From the NCBI RefSeq assembly GCF_000091305.1, contig NC_013929.1, positions 3,968,001 to 4,032,000 of the forward strand: a DNA stretch of 64,000 bases, in the 5' to 3' direction. Within the stretch, counting starts at the first letter, position 1. Each line of letters starts with the position of its first letter. The notes under the pieces are model-generated. The model was not told where the DNA came from and searched no databases. It saw nothing but the letters and a program-made list of their open reading frames with translations. The translations under genes were made by a program, and so were the position numbers. The DNA comes from Streptomyces scabiei 87.22 (GTDB taxonomy: Bacteria; Actinomycetota; Actinomycetes; Streptomycetales; Streptomycetaceae). Of the stretch, positions 23,965 to 32,282 are shown piece after piece.

Positions 23965-24000
23965 CGTTGCCGTCACCGTTGCCGTCACCGTTGCCGTCAA
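23955..24000. repeat. att-like direct repeat, right copy, with 12-bp tandem units
   Basis: 23955-23975 repeats 19459-19479 exactly. It is followed by two further units of CCGTTGCCGTCA, giving a short tandem array of 12-bp units. It overlaps the integrase stop codon (TGA at 23962-23964), a normal place for an attachment site. Confidence 0.55.
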
Positions 24001-24006
24001 ACGGCC

Positions 24007-24044
24007 GGGAGCCCCCACCAAGCACGCGCCTGGTGGGGGCTCCC
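24007..24044. terminator. Terminator between the integrase and the DUF5958 gene
   Basis: A 14-bp perfect stem (24007-24020 with 24031-24044) with a 10-nt loop and ATTTTG after it on the plus strand. It lies between convergent genes and can serve both. Confidence 0.8.
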
Positions 24045-24131
24045 ATTTTGTACGCCGAACCGAATTCAGGTAGTCGTGGTGACCGGTACTTGATGGCACT
24101 GCCGAGAGGCCAAAAGGACCGCCGATCACTC

Positions 24132-24551
24132 CTATGTCAAGTTATGCCAAGCATGGCTGCAACTTCCTCGACACTCTAGCTCCCTCCGCCGCGTATCCGC
24201 CACGACGAAGGTGGAAAGAAGAACACGAAACGCCTTCACGTACTCAGCTTCAGGGAGATTGATAATCTTTCCCATTTGCTGGAGTAGCGGTTCCTTGACA
24301 ATCAGAACAGCAGGATTCGCTGTCGGCTTCACTCCGGATCGCAAAACGCCCTCTCGGCCGTCCTCCGCCGTTGCGTGGGCCTGCATGGAGTGGCGAACCA
24401 CCTCATGCAGTACCGCCTTTTGCTCGACCTGCTCCAGGGAGGAGAACCAGCTCACCCCCTCCTCCCAGCCAAGGAGCCCCTGGGCAATCTCGTTGATGAT
24501 TCGTTCCGACGCTTTCAATTGATCACCGACTCCGGGGCTCGAATATGACAT
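24132..24551 (-). CDS. DUF5958 family protein, probable immunity protein of the RHS toxin
   Basis: A 139-residue soluble protein. ERIINEIAQGLLGWEEGVSW, LHEVVRHSMQAHATAEDGRE, KPTANPAVLIVKEPLLQQMG and the C-terminal DTRRRELECRGSCSHAWHNL match my recollection of the DUF5958 family. Its start at 24551 overlaps the end of the toxin gene by 29 bp, and it follows that gene on the same strand. This is the standard place for a dedicated immunity gene. The upstream frame is open but would read through the toxin coding sequence in another frame. Role inferred from position; a binding test is lacking. Confidence 0.8.
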   Translation of the reverse strand: MSYSSPGVGDQLKASERIINEIAQGLLGWEEGVSWFSSLEQVEQKAVLHEVVRHSMQAHATAEDGREGVLRSGVKPTANPAVLIVKEPLLQQMGKIINLPEAEYVKAFRVLLSTFVVADTRRRELECRGSCSHAWHNLT

Positions 24552-27500
24552 AGGGTTTACTCGGGTCCAATTCTGCATAGTCTGGCCGACTTGGATTGTA
24601 GTTCTGCCAGAAGTCGCGCCCTCGGCCGCTTCCTTCACCATCTCCGGTTCCCCGTGGCAAGGAGCTCTGCTGACTATGCCGAGACCTCGACGGGCCAGAC
24701 AAAATGTAATCCCAGTCCGATGCCGGGTTAGCGCTGCCGTTCGCGCGGCTTCCGACCACAATGACCGGCTGGCCGGCCTTATCGGCAGCATTTTGGATAC
24801 GCAGCGCATCGTTCGGGCTGATCCCGGCTTGTGATGCAGTTCTGAACCCCGGCCCACACAGCCCGCCCGAATTGTGCACGAGGACCGGCGTGGCCCCCGC
24901 CAGCACATAGTACGTGTGCAGGTCGTCGACAGTGAGGTTGTACGTCCGTGCATGCTGCGTGTAGGCCCGGTTCCCGGTGACGATGACCGTGTTGCCCTCG
25001 TCCGTGAGCAGGGTCATGCCCGGCTCAAGGTCGCCGGCCTCGGTCCACTTGTCCTCTGACGGTGACCAGAAGGGGTGCTCATAGGTCGCCGTGAGCTTTT
25101 CGATACCGTCTTCCGTGGCGATGGAGAGTTCGTTGAAGTGCTTGTCGTCCTCCGTGACGATGAGGCGGGTGACTACGCGTGCACCCGATTCGCCGGTCTC
25201 CGGGTCAGTGGCCTGGACCTTGTCACCGAGTTCGACGTCCTCGATGTTCTTGGTGGTGCCGTCGGCCATGAGGACGTCGGTTCCTGCGAGGAAACACTTC
25301 GTGCACCCTCCGAGCAGCCGGCTGCCGCCCAGGAAGAGGCGACCTTGGCCCATGCTCAGGGCCTCGACGAACTCTTCCCCGAGCTCCATCGTCCGCCCCC
25401 AGACGCGGGCGTCAGCCTGGCATTTCGCGAAATTGTCGACGCAGTAGTTGGCGGCGATTTCCTTCGCGCCGTCCACATCATCCGGATGGTCGAGAGAGTA
25501 GGCATACGCCTTGTTGCAGCCCAGGCGCCCGAAGCAGACTGTCTCCGGCGTACCGAACACGTTGGTCTGGGGGTACCAGTAGCCGCTCGCGGTGTTGAGG
25601 AACTTGTTGCTTCCATTGAGGTAGTACTGACCGGCCACGCGCCGCGCGTCGTTCGATCCCGAAGTATGGGCCGTCACCCATTGAGCCTCCGGAGTGCGGC
25701 TCGGCTCGCCGACCCCGCCCCCTCCCTGAGAAGCCCCCTGACGGGCGCCCACATAGCGCTTTTCGGTTCCGTTGTGGCCCGTTCCTCCGATCGGCAGGCC
25801 CTCGCCGCAGGTCAGGCACAGACCCGTCGGGTCGGAATTCGAGACCGGGCCGTTGTTGGAGTACGCGTACCCGTTCATCTGCAGCGGGTCCGCGATGTCG
25901 ATGATCGGGTCCGCCGAGATGAAGCGGCCCGTGTTCTGGTCGTACTCGCGGGCGCCGATGTGGGTCAGGCCGGTGGTCGTGTCCTCGATGCCGACGCCGA
26001 TGTAGCCGCGCTTGTTGGGCCACGACGCCGGCTTCGGGCCGCGGAGTTCGCCGAACGGCTTGGCGGCTCGGCGGGTGACCGCCTGGCCGCTCGCCAGGGC
26101 GACCGCCGTGTTCGCCGTGCCCAGGTGGTCCGCGAGGAGGGCCGAGAGCTGGTGCCCCGTCGTCGCGCCGCTGGTCGTGGTGCGGGTCACCATCGGGGCG
26201 CCCGGCTGGGAGTAGGACCGGGATGCGCGGGTGATCGCGCCGGCGCTGCCCGTCGTCACCTCCGTCTCGCCCAGGTACAGCGTCGAGCCAGAGGGTGAGT
26301 TCTCCAGGAGGCGGTTGCCGGCGGCGTCGTAGACGTACGTCGTCTTCTTGCTGCCGACCGTGATCGTGTCGAGCTTGTTCTCCGAGGTCCACTTCAGGTC
26401 CTGCGCCCCGGCCGGCAGATCACGGAGTTTCGTGTTGCCCACCGCGTCGTACGTGTACGTACTGCCCTGCCCCGCCGGGCTGGACGCGATCGACGTCATC
26501 GTGTGCGGCTGCTTGGAGGTGTTGTAGCCGTACGTGTAGGTGACGTTCTTGGTCGCGTCCGCCGGGTCGGCCTCGGTCAGGGTGGCCCGGTTGCCCAGCC
26601 AGTCGAAGGTGAAGGACTGGTGGTAGGCGGTGGCGCCCGTGGAGACCGTCGCGGTGGCCGGGGCCGTGGCCGCCAGGCTCGACTTCAGGGAGGCGTCCGG
26701 GGCGGCGGCGTCGCTCGCCGTGTCCGGCGCGTCGGCGACCGGGCCCGACGAGGCCGCGTAGTCCGTACGCGGTCCCCACGTCGTACCGTTCGCCGCCTTG
26801 CAGCCCGTGCCCTTGCCCGCGGGAGCGATGTTCGACGTCCAGGCGTTGGCCAGCTCCCCCATCACGTCGTACGTGAAGCACTGCATGTCCCAGGTGTCAC
26901 CGGAGGCGTCCGACAGCTGGCGGGCGTTCGACGTGATGACGCCGGACTTGTCGTACGAGTACGAGCTGTCCGAGAGGCGGTGCGGGCCGGCGGTCTCGCG
27001 GTCCGCGACCGTGCGCTGGAGACGACCGGTATGGGGGTCGACGAAGTTGGTCGTCCACACACGGTTCGGCTGGGAGCCGGACACCGTCCGCAGGGGTTCG
27101 CCGTACGGCGAGTAGGTGACGCCGGAGGTGTACCAGGCCAGACCCGAGGTCGACTCGGTCAGGCCGTCGCTGTTGTAGCGGGTGACGACCTTCTCCTGGG
27201 CCAGGCCGCCCACCGAGGGCAGCGTGACCGTCTGCGGCTTTCCGGTCTGCGTGTACGTGTACTTGTACGGGTACGTGCCCGCGACACCCGTCGTCATGGT
27301 GTTGGCGGGGATCACCGTCTCGGTGCCCGTAGGCCGGTACTCGGTGTCGTAGCCAGTGACGCGGCTGATGTAGTCGCCGTTCGCGGTGTGACGGGTGGAG
27401 GCGACCGGCCGGCCGAGGGCCCCCGACAGTGAGTCGTAGGTGAACGACTTGACGGGGTTGCTCGTCTCGGAGCCCTCACGGACGAACCTGACCCGGCCCA

Positions 27501-30500
27501 GCTCGTCGTACTCCGTGTACGTCGTCCGCTTCTCGGCGTCCGTGACCTTGTACGGCCGGTCGGCCTCGTCGTACCAGGTGTCCGTCTTGCCGACGTCCGG
27601 GTCGGTCGTGGAGGTGACCCGGCCCCGGGCGTCGTACGTGTACGTCCACTTGTTGCCGGCGGGGTCGTTGACGCTGGTGCGCAGGCCGCGGTCGTCGTAC
27701 CCGTACGTGGTCGCGCGTCCGGCGCTCGTGCTGTCGTCCTTGTGGTGGACGACCGAGGTGACCCGGCCGAGCGCGTCCGTGACGGTCCGGACGCGCGGCG
27801 ACGTCGAGCCGGGCGGGTCCACGGAGGTGCTGGTGTCGCCGTACTCCGTCCTGGCCGCGTACACCGCCTTCTGGTCGTGGTACGTCGACTGGCTGACCGG
27901 CCGCTCCAGACCGTCGTAGCGGTGCTTGACCCAGGCCGGGACGAGCGACTTCGACCTGGGCGAGAAGAGTTCGGCGGCCGGCTCGTTCTTCGCGAGGTAG
28001 GCGCTGGTCTGCTCGTCGGCCAGGCCGTGGTCGTTGTAGGTGGTGTCCGTGACGACGCGGCCGGGGCCGTGTGCCTGCGACTGGGTCTGGACCTGGCGCA
28101 TCAGGCCGTCGTAGATGGTCACCTGACGGCTGTACGTGCCGTCGTCCTTCAGCGACCTGGTCGTGACGGCGGCGGGCCGGGACTCCTTCGAGGTGGCGAT
28201 CGCCGGCTGGTACTCGATCTCGACGTTCGGCGACTTGCCTCCCGAGGATCGGGACGGGGACCAGCCCTTCACGAAACGGCCGAGCGCGTCGTACTCGCTG
28301 CGGATGACCCGGCCGTTGGCGTCCTTGACCGTCAGCGCCAGGCTGCGGCCCGGATCGAAGGTCGTGGTGACCGTGTGTCCCTTGGCGTTGATCGCCTCCA
28401 CCGAGGTGACGGGACCACCGGTGTCGCCCGGGGTGTACCGCATCTCCGTCGTGCCGGCGCCCGGCTTGGCGACGGTACGGACCCGGCCCAGCGGGTCGTA
28501 CGTCGTCCTCGTGACGACCGAGTACGAGGTTCCTGCGCCGTTCACCCCGGCGGCGGCCGTGACCAGACCCTTCGTCGGGGCATCGCCGTAGGACTGGTTG
28601 TCGTAGGTGGTGCGGCTCGCGCTGATCAGCTGCGTGGCGGGGTCGGCACTGTCGTGATCCGCGCAGGTGGTGCCCGTGGTGCGCTGCTGCTTGGGCAGGC
28701 CGATGAGCCAGGCCGACGTGTTGTGCACGTACGACGTCCTGGTGCAGATCCGGTCGGAGAACTTCTCGCCGGAGCCGTCCGGCTCGACCACCGCCGTCTC
28801 GACCTGGACCGGGATGCCGTAGGTGTCGTCGACGGTCGTCAGGGTGCGGACGGCCCGCCAGCTGTCACCGACCTTCTGGATCTCGTCCGTACGCTTCACA
28901 CCACTGCGGTGGGCCGCCAGCGGATCCATGTCCGCGCCGTCCTCGGCCTCACGGAACCGGGACGCGGTCTGCTTCGACCAGGGGTAGGTGAGGGTGCGCT
29001 TCTTCGGCGTGCCCTTGTCCGAGTCGAGGTAGGTGAGGGTCTCCGCCGCCATGCCCGCGTACTGCGGCTCGTCGTCGGCGACGAGCGTGTACGTGCCCGT
29101 GGAGTCCTCGACCTTGCCACCGACGCCCTGGAAGTAGCGCGTCTCGGAGTACGACTGCGCCTGCGGCGCTCCCGCGGAGGTGGTGGTCCTGCTGCCCTTG
29201 GTGACCGCCACCTGGCGGTAGCCGCGCCAGACGCTGTGCGTGCGCAGGGACGGGCGGGTGAACTCGTCGTCGGTCTTCGCCCAGGCCGGGTCCGTGTAGT
29301 CGTACCGGGTGTAGATCGGCTTGCCCCGCGAGGTGACCTTGTCGTTCTCGGTCACGGAGTGCACGACGTACTTGTTGAACCAGGACTTCGCGGGCTTCTT
29401 CTCGTCGCCGTCCGGCGACCAGCGGACCGGGTAGCAGGTGCCGTTGTCCCTGCCCTTGTCCTCCGACGGCTCGCTCGCGCAGCCGCCCTTGTACTCGACC
29501 TCGATGTCGCCGCCGTGCTCGGTGGCCACCGTGCCGATGCGGGGGCGGGTGAAGGGCGGACGCTGGTCCTTCGGGCCGCTCGACACCAGGTTGGGGAGCT
29601 GGCGGTCCCTCAGGCGCCCCTTCAGCTCGGAGGAGGAGCCGACCGTGTACTCGCCGAAACTGACACCGTCCTTGTGCTGGAGCGTGCCGGTGGTGTCGCC
29701 CGGGGCGAAGCCGCGGCGGGTGATCGAGTTCAGCCAGAGGCCGGGGGACGTGTAGTACCAGTCCTCGGGGAAGGACTGGTGGAGTTCGTACGTGTCCACC
29801 TTGCCCAGGCCGGTCTGGCCGGCGCGGGCCGCCTTCGTCGTCACCGAGTCCAGGCGCATCTGCGTCCAGAAGGAGGGGAAGGCGGGGCAGAGCTTCGACG
29901 TCGACTTGCAGTTGAGGTTGCCGGGGGTGTCCCACCAGGGGCGGTAGGCGCCCGGGTCGGAGGTCTTGGCGAAGTTCGCCGCGTCACAGGCCGTCGCCGA
30001 CTTCAGGCAGCGCTGTGCCACACCGAACTCGACGGTCGCGGAGGGCTTGGTCAGGTCCCCGCGCATGCCGTACTCGATGGTCTTCGGGTAGGCGAAACGG
30101 TCGTACTGCTCGGGGGACTTGAACTTCTTCTTCACCGCGTAGTGGTTCGTCTCCTGCTTCCAGGTGACGACCAGGGTGTTGCCGTGTACGTCGACGACCT
30201 TGTCCAGACCCCAGCGCCAGGCCTGCTTCTTGCCGGAGCCGCAGCGGGAGTCGGCGAAGGCCGAGGCGTGGCAGGGCTCACCGGGGTGGTTGCCGAAGAC
30301 GGGGACGGTGGAGACGGAGTCGGTGTCGGCGTGACCGCCGCCGACCTGGTTGAGCCCGTAGTAGTACTTGGTGCCGTCCGTGGTGGTGACGATCCAGTAC
30401 TCGCCGTTGTTGTCGCCGTTGGTGCCGCCGACACGGTGCTCGACGCGGGTACCGTCGTCGCTCTCGGGGCGGTAGGTCTCGGTGTCCTTCTCGGGGTCGC

Positions 30501-31815
30501 TGCCGGAAGCGGCGTCCCGCACGAGTTCCGTCGTCCTGCCGCCCAGGGACATCACCGCGTTGTGCGACACCCAGCACAGGTCGGACGTCTTGTCCTTCTT
30601 GGCCGTGTTGTTGGCGGTGCCGGACCTCATCTTCTTGCGGTCGTCCTGGCAGGCGCGGTAACGGCGCTCGATGTGACCGGCGTCGTAGTCCCAGCCCTCG
30701 CCGATCCAGGAGGACTGGGGAGAGGCGACGGCTGTCCGGCCGTCCACGGTCTGGGAGTTGTAGCTGAACTCGACGTTGGGGGCGGGGCCCGCGGGGGCGG
30801 CCGGGACCGTCAGCGGATACGACCAGGTGAACGCGCCGGACGAGCCGCCGGCCGACCATTTGCCGCTGGAGGCCAGCGGTGTGGCCTTGAACGTGCCGCC
30901 GGCGCCGCCGCCGGAGTCGACCGCGCCGACGACGGCCGTGTCACCGGTGGCGGCGACCGGGGTGACCCCGGTGGCCGACGTGCGGTAGGACGCCTGGGCG
31001 ATCGACGGCCCGCCGGAGGGGGCCTTCCGGGCAGAGGCGGGCGTGACGGTTCCGTCCGCCGCCGTGTCGACGGTGGCGGTGATCGACTGGGTCTGGACGT
31101 CGTTGGTGGTCTCCAGCTCCTCGTACTCCTGGCAGGCCTCGTCGTCGGGCCTGGTCAGGTAGCACTCGGGGAACTGGACGAAGCGCAGGCGGGAGGCCCA
31201 GTCGGCGCCGTAGAGGTTCTTGAACTTCGCGTAGTCGAGCTTGACCGCGATGGGCACGGAGCCGGTCGCGGGAGCCTGGACCTTCACGACGGTGCCGTCG
31301 ACGCCCTGGGACACAGCGGTGGCACGGTCGTAGAGCTGGACCTGCCAGGTCCCGGTGGGCGCGGCCTGGTCCGGGGCCCGACCGAGACTGACGGGGAGAC
31401 TTCCGGCGGGGGTCATGTCGGCCTGGCGCGCGGTCGCGGTCGTCCGCGCCGATGCGGGACCGGTGCTCGCGCCCGAGCCGAAGTCGACGGGCTCCGTGCC
31501 GGACGCCGGTGTGGTGACCGTGCCCGTCGGGGCCTGCTGCCGGTCCGGAGGGACGTCGACCTTCAGTGTCTCCAGGTCGGGTTCGGCGACCGCTCCGGCG
31601 ACGGTCTCGTCCTCGTCGAGTGTCTCGAGCTTGAGGGTCTCGCGGCCCTTCTCGGCCGCGGCCGGGTCGGGCGGCAGCGCGAACGACTGCGCGGGCAGCA
31701 ACCCCACGAGCAGCGCCGCCCCGAGTGTGGGCACGACGGCCGCGCGCACCCGGCGCAGCCGACGCGAGCGGACAGGCAAGAAGCGACCGAACACGGCGAG
31801 GTCCCCCCGGACCAT
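24523..31815 (-). CDS. RHS-repeat polymorphic toxin with Hint domain and nucleotidyltransferase-like tip
   Basis: A 2430-residue exported protein. An Arg-rich signal peptide covers residues 1-~47 (AAVVPTLGAALLVGLLPAQS). A SpvB-like front part (FTWSYPLTVPAAPAGPAPNV) is followed by many RHS/YD repeats at about residues 1150-1950. The RHS core ends in YDQNTGRFISADPIIDIADP near residue 1965. A Hint (intein-like) protease domain starts at CFLAGTDVLMADGTTKNIED near residue 2178 and ends at HTYYVLAGATPVLVHNSG near residue 2305. The last ~115 residues are the toxin tip: VVGSRANGSANPASDWDYIL near residue 2358 carries a nucleotidyltransferase-type GS...G and DxD-like pattern. The toxin is probably released by self-cleavage. 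A DUF5958 gene follows. Confidence 0.92.
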   Translation of the reverse strand: MVRGDLAVFGRFLPVRSRRLRRVRAAVVPTLGAALLVGLLPAQSFALPPDPAAAEKGRETLKLETLDEDETVAGAVAEPDLETLKVDVPPDRQQAPTGTVTTPASGTEPVDFGSGASTGPASARTTATARQADMTPAGSLPVSLGRAPDQAAPTGTWQVQLYDRATAVSQGVDGTVVKVQAPATGSVPIAVKLDYAKFKNLYGADWASRLRFVQFPECYLTRPDDEACQEYEELETTNDVQTQSITATVDTAADGTVTPASARKAPSGGPSIAQASYRTSATGVTPVAATGDTAVVGAVDSGGGAGGTFKATPLASSGKWSAGGSSGAFTWSYPLTVPAAPAGPAPNVEFSYNSQTVDGRTAVASPQSSWIGEGWDYDAGHIERRYRACQDDRKKMRSGTANNTAKKDKTSDLCWVSHNAVMSLGGRTTELVRDAASGSDPEKDTETYRPESDDGTRVEHRVGGTNGDNNGEYWIVTTTDGTKYYYGLNQVGGGHADTDSVSTVPVFGNHPGEPCHASAFADSRCGSGKKQAWRWGLDKVVDVHGNTLVVTWKQETNHYAVKKKFKSPEQYDRFAYPKTIEYGMRGDLTKPSATVEFGVAQRCLKSATACDAANFAKTSDPGAYRPWWDTPGNLNCKSTSKLCPAFPSFWTQMRLDSVTTKAARAGQTGLGKVDTYELHQSFPEDWYYTSPGLWLNSITRRGFAPGDTTGTLQHKDGVSFGEYTVGSSSELKGRLRDRQLPNLVSSGPKDQRPPFTRPRIGTVATEHGGDIEVEYKGGCASEPSEDKGRDNGTCYPVRWSPDGDEKKPAKSWFNKYVVHSVTENDKVTSRGKPIYTRYDYTDPAWAKTDDEFTRPSLRTHSVWRGYRQVAVTKGSRTTTSAGAPQAQSYSETRYFQGVGGKVEDSTGTYTLVADDEPQYAGMAAETLTYLDSDKGTPKKRTLTYPWSKQTASRFREAEDGADMDPLAAHRSGVKRTDEIQKVGDSWRAVRTLTTVDDTYGIPVQVETAVVEPDGSGEKFSDRICTRTSYVHNTSAWLIGLPKQQRTTGTTCADHDSADPATQLISASRTTYDNQSYGDAPTKGLVTAAAGVNGAGTSYSVVTRTTYDPLGRVRTVAKPGAGTTEMRYTPGDTGGPVTSVEAINAKGHTVTTTFDPGRSLALTVKDANGRVIRSEYDALGRFVKGWSPSRSSGGKSPNVEIEYQPAIATSKESRPAAVTTRSLKDDGTYSRQVTIYDGLMRQVQTQSQAHGPGRVVTDTTYNDHGLADEQTSAYLAKNEPAAELFSPRSKSLVPAWVKHRYDGLERPVSQSTYHDQKAVYAARTEYGDTSTSVDPPGSTSPRVRTVTDALGRVTSVVHHKDDSTSAGRATTYGYDDRGLRTSVNDPAGNKWTYTYDARGRVTSTTDPDVGKTDTWYDEADRPYKVTDAEKRTTYTEYDELGRVRFVREGSETSNPVKSFTYDSLSGALGRPVASTRHTANGDYISRVTGYDTEYRPTGTETVIPANTMTTGVAGTYPYKYTYTQTGKPQTVTLPSVGGLAQEKVVTRYNSDGLTESTSGLAWYTSGVTYSPYGEPLRTVSGSQPNRVWTTNFVDPHTGRLQRTVADRETAGPHRLSDSSYSYDKSGVITSNARQLSDASGDTWDMQCFTYDVMGELANAWTSNIAPAGKGTGCKAANGTTWGPRTDYAASSGPVADAPDTASDAAAPDASLKSSLAATAPATATVSTGATAYHQSFTFDWLGNRATLTEADPADATKNVTYTYGYNTSKQPHTMTSIASSPAGQGSTYTYDAVGNTKLRDLPAGAQDLKWTSENKLDTITVGSKKTTYVYDAAGNRLLENSPSGSTLYLGETEVTTGSAGAITRASRSYSQPGAPMVTRTTTSGATTGHQLSALLADHLGTANTAVALASGQAVTRRAAKPFGELRGPKPASWPNKRGYIGVGIEDTTTGLTHIGAREYDQNTGRFISADPIIDIADPLQMNGYAYSNNGPVSNSDPTGLCLTCGEGLPIGGTGHNGTEKRYVGARQGASQGGGGVGEPSRTPEAQWVTAHTSGSNDARRVAGQYYLNGSNKFLNTASGYWYPQTNVFGTPETVCFGRLGCNKAYAYSLDHPDDVDGAKEIAANYCVDNFAKCQADARVWGRTMELGEEFVEALSMGQGRLFLGGSRLLGGCTKCFLAGTDVLMADGTTKNIEDVELGDKVQATDPETGESGARVVTRLIVTEDDKHFNELSIATEDGIEKLTATYEHPFWSPSEDKWTEAGDLEPGMTLLTDEGNTVIVTGNRAYTQHARTYNLTVDDLHTYYVLAGATPVLVHNSGGLCGPGFRTASQAGISPNDALRIQNAADKAGQPVIVVGSRANGSANPASDWDYILSGPSRSRHSQQSSLPRGTGDGEGSGRGRDFWQNYNPSRPDYAELDPSKPYVIFEPRSR

Positions 31816-32282
31816 TCGAGGCGGGACCGAGAAGGGACCACGCGTGATGGCGTATCAGATGGTGCAGATTCTGTGTCGCCTCTGTGGAGTTCCGCCAGAT
31901 CAACTGTGGGGATGTGATGATCGCCACGGTGCGTAACATGGGGTAACGGTCGGTAAAGCTTTAAAGTGCATTTACCTGTGCTTTACCGGAAGCGGTGACT
32001 GGTCCGCGATCAAATACGCATTTCAGCACGGCCTTCCGCGAACGCCCACGAAATCAAGGCAGTTGACGGCCGGTCTGCAACCTTTCGCCCCAAGATGATG
32101 CACCCCGGGGGTAGTTGTCGAAGGCTGCTCACAACTCTCTTTACGGTTCCCCCCGTTGCCCGACTCATTCGGCCCTCGTATTTCGCGAAGCGTGACGGCA
32201 ACGCTCTCGTGAGCCATCATCGGCTGGCCCGGCCGAGCCCTGTCCCGCGCCGGTTACACACGGGGGAAGGGGAACTCGCCCG
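31816..32282. other. Divergent intergenic region of the RHS and DNRLRE genes
   Basis: 467 bp between two large divergent genes, notably AT-rich for this genome (especially 31850-32110). It must hold both promoters. A 9-bp inverted repeat with a 20-bp spacer is at 31951-31988. The plus-strand gene has a strong GGGGAAGGGGAA ribosome-binding site about 8 bases before its ATG. Confidence 0.6.
31951..31988. promoter_or_regulatory. Inverted repeat, possible shared operator
   Basis: CGGTAAAGC at 31951-31959 and GCTTTACCG at 31980-31988 are perfect reverse complements separated by 20 bp. Their position in the middle of the divergent intergenic region suggests a site that could affect both promoters. 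No regulator gene is adjacent. Confidence 0.45.

Noticed and set aside
27742..31917. A 1391-codon plus-strand open frame opposite the RHS gene
   Set aside because: It is antisense to a clearly recognisable RHS protein, and its Arg/Gly/Val-rich composition is that of a GC-rich antisense frame with no domain.
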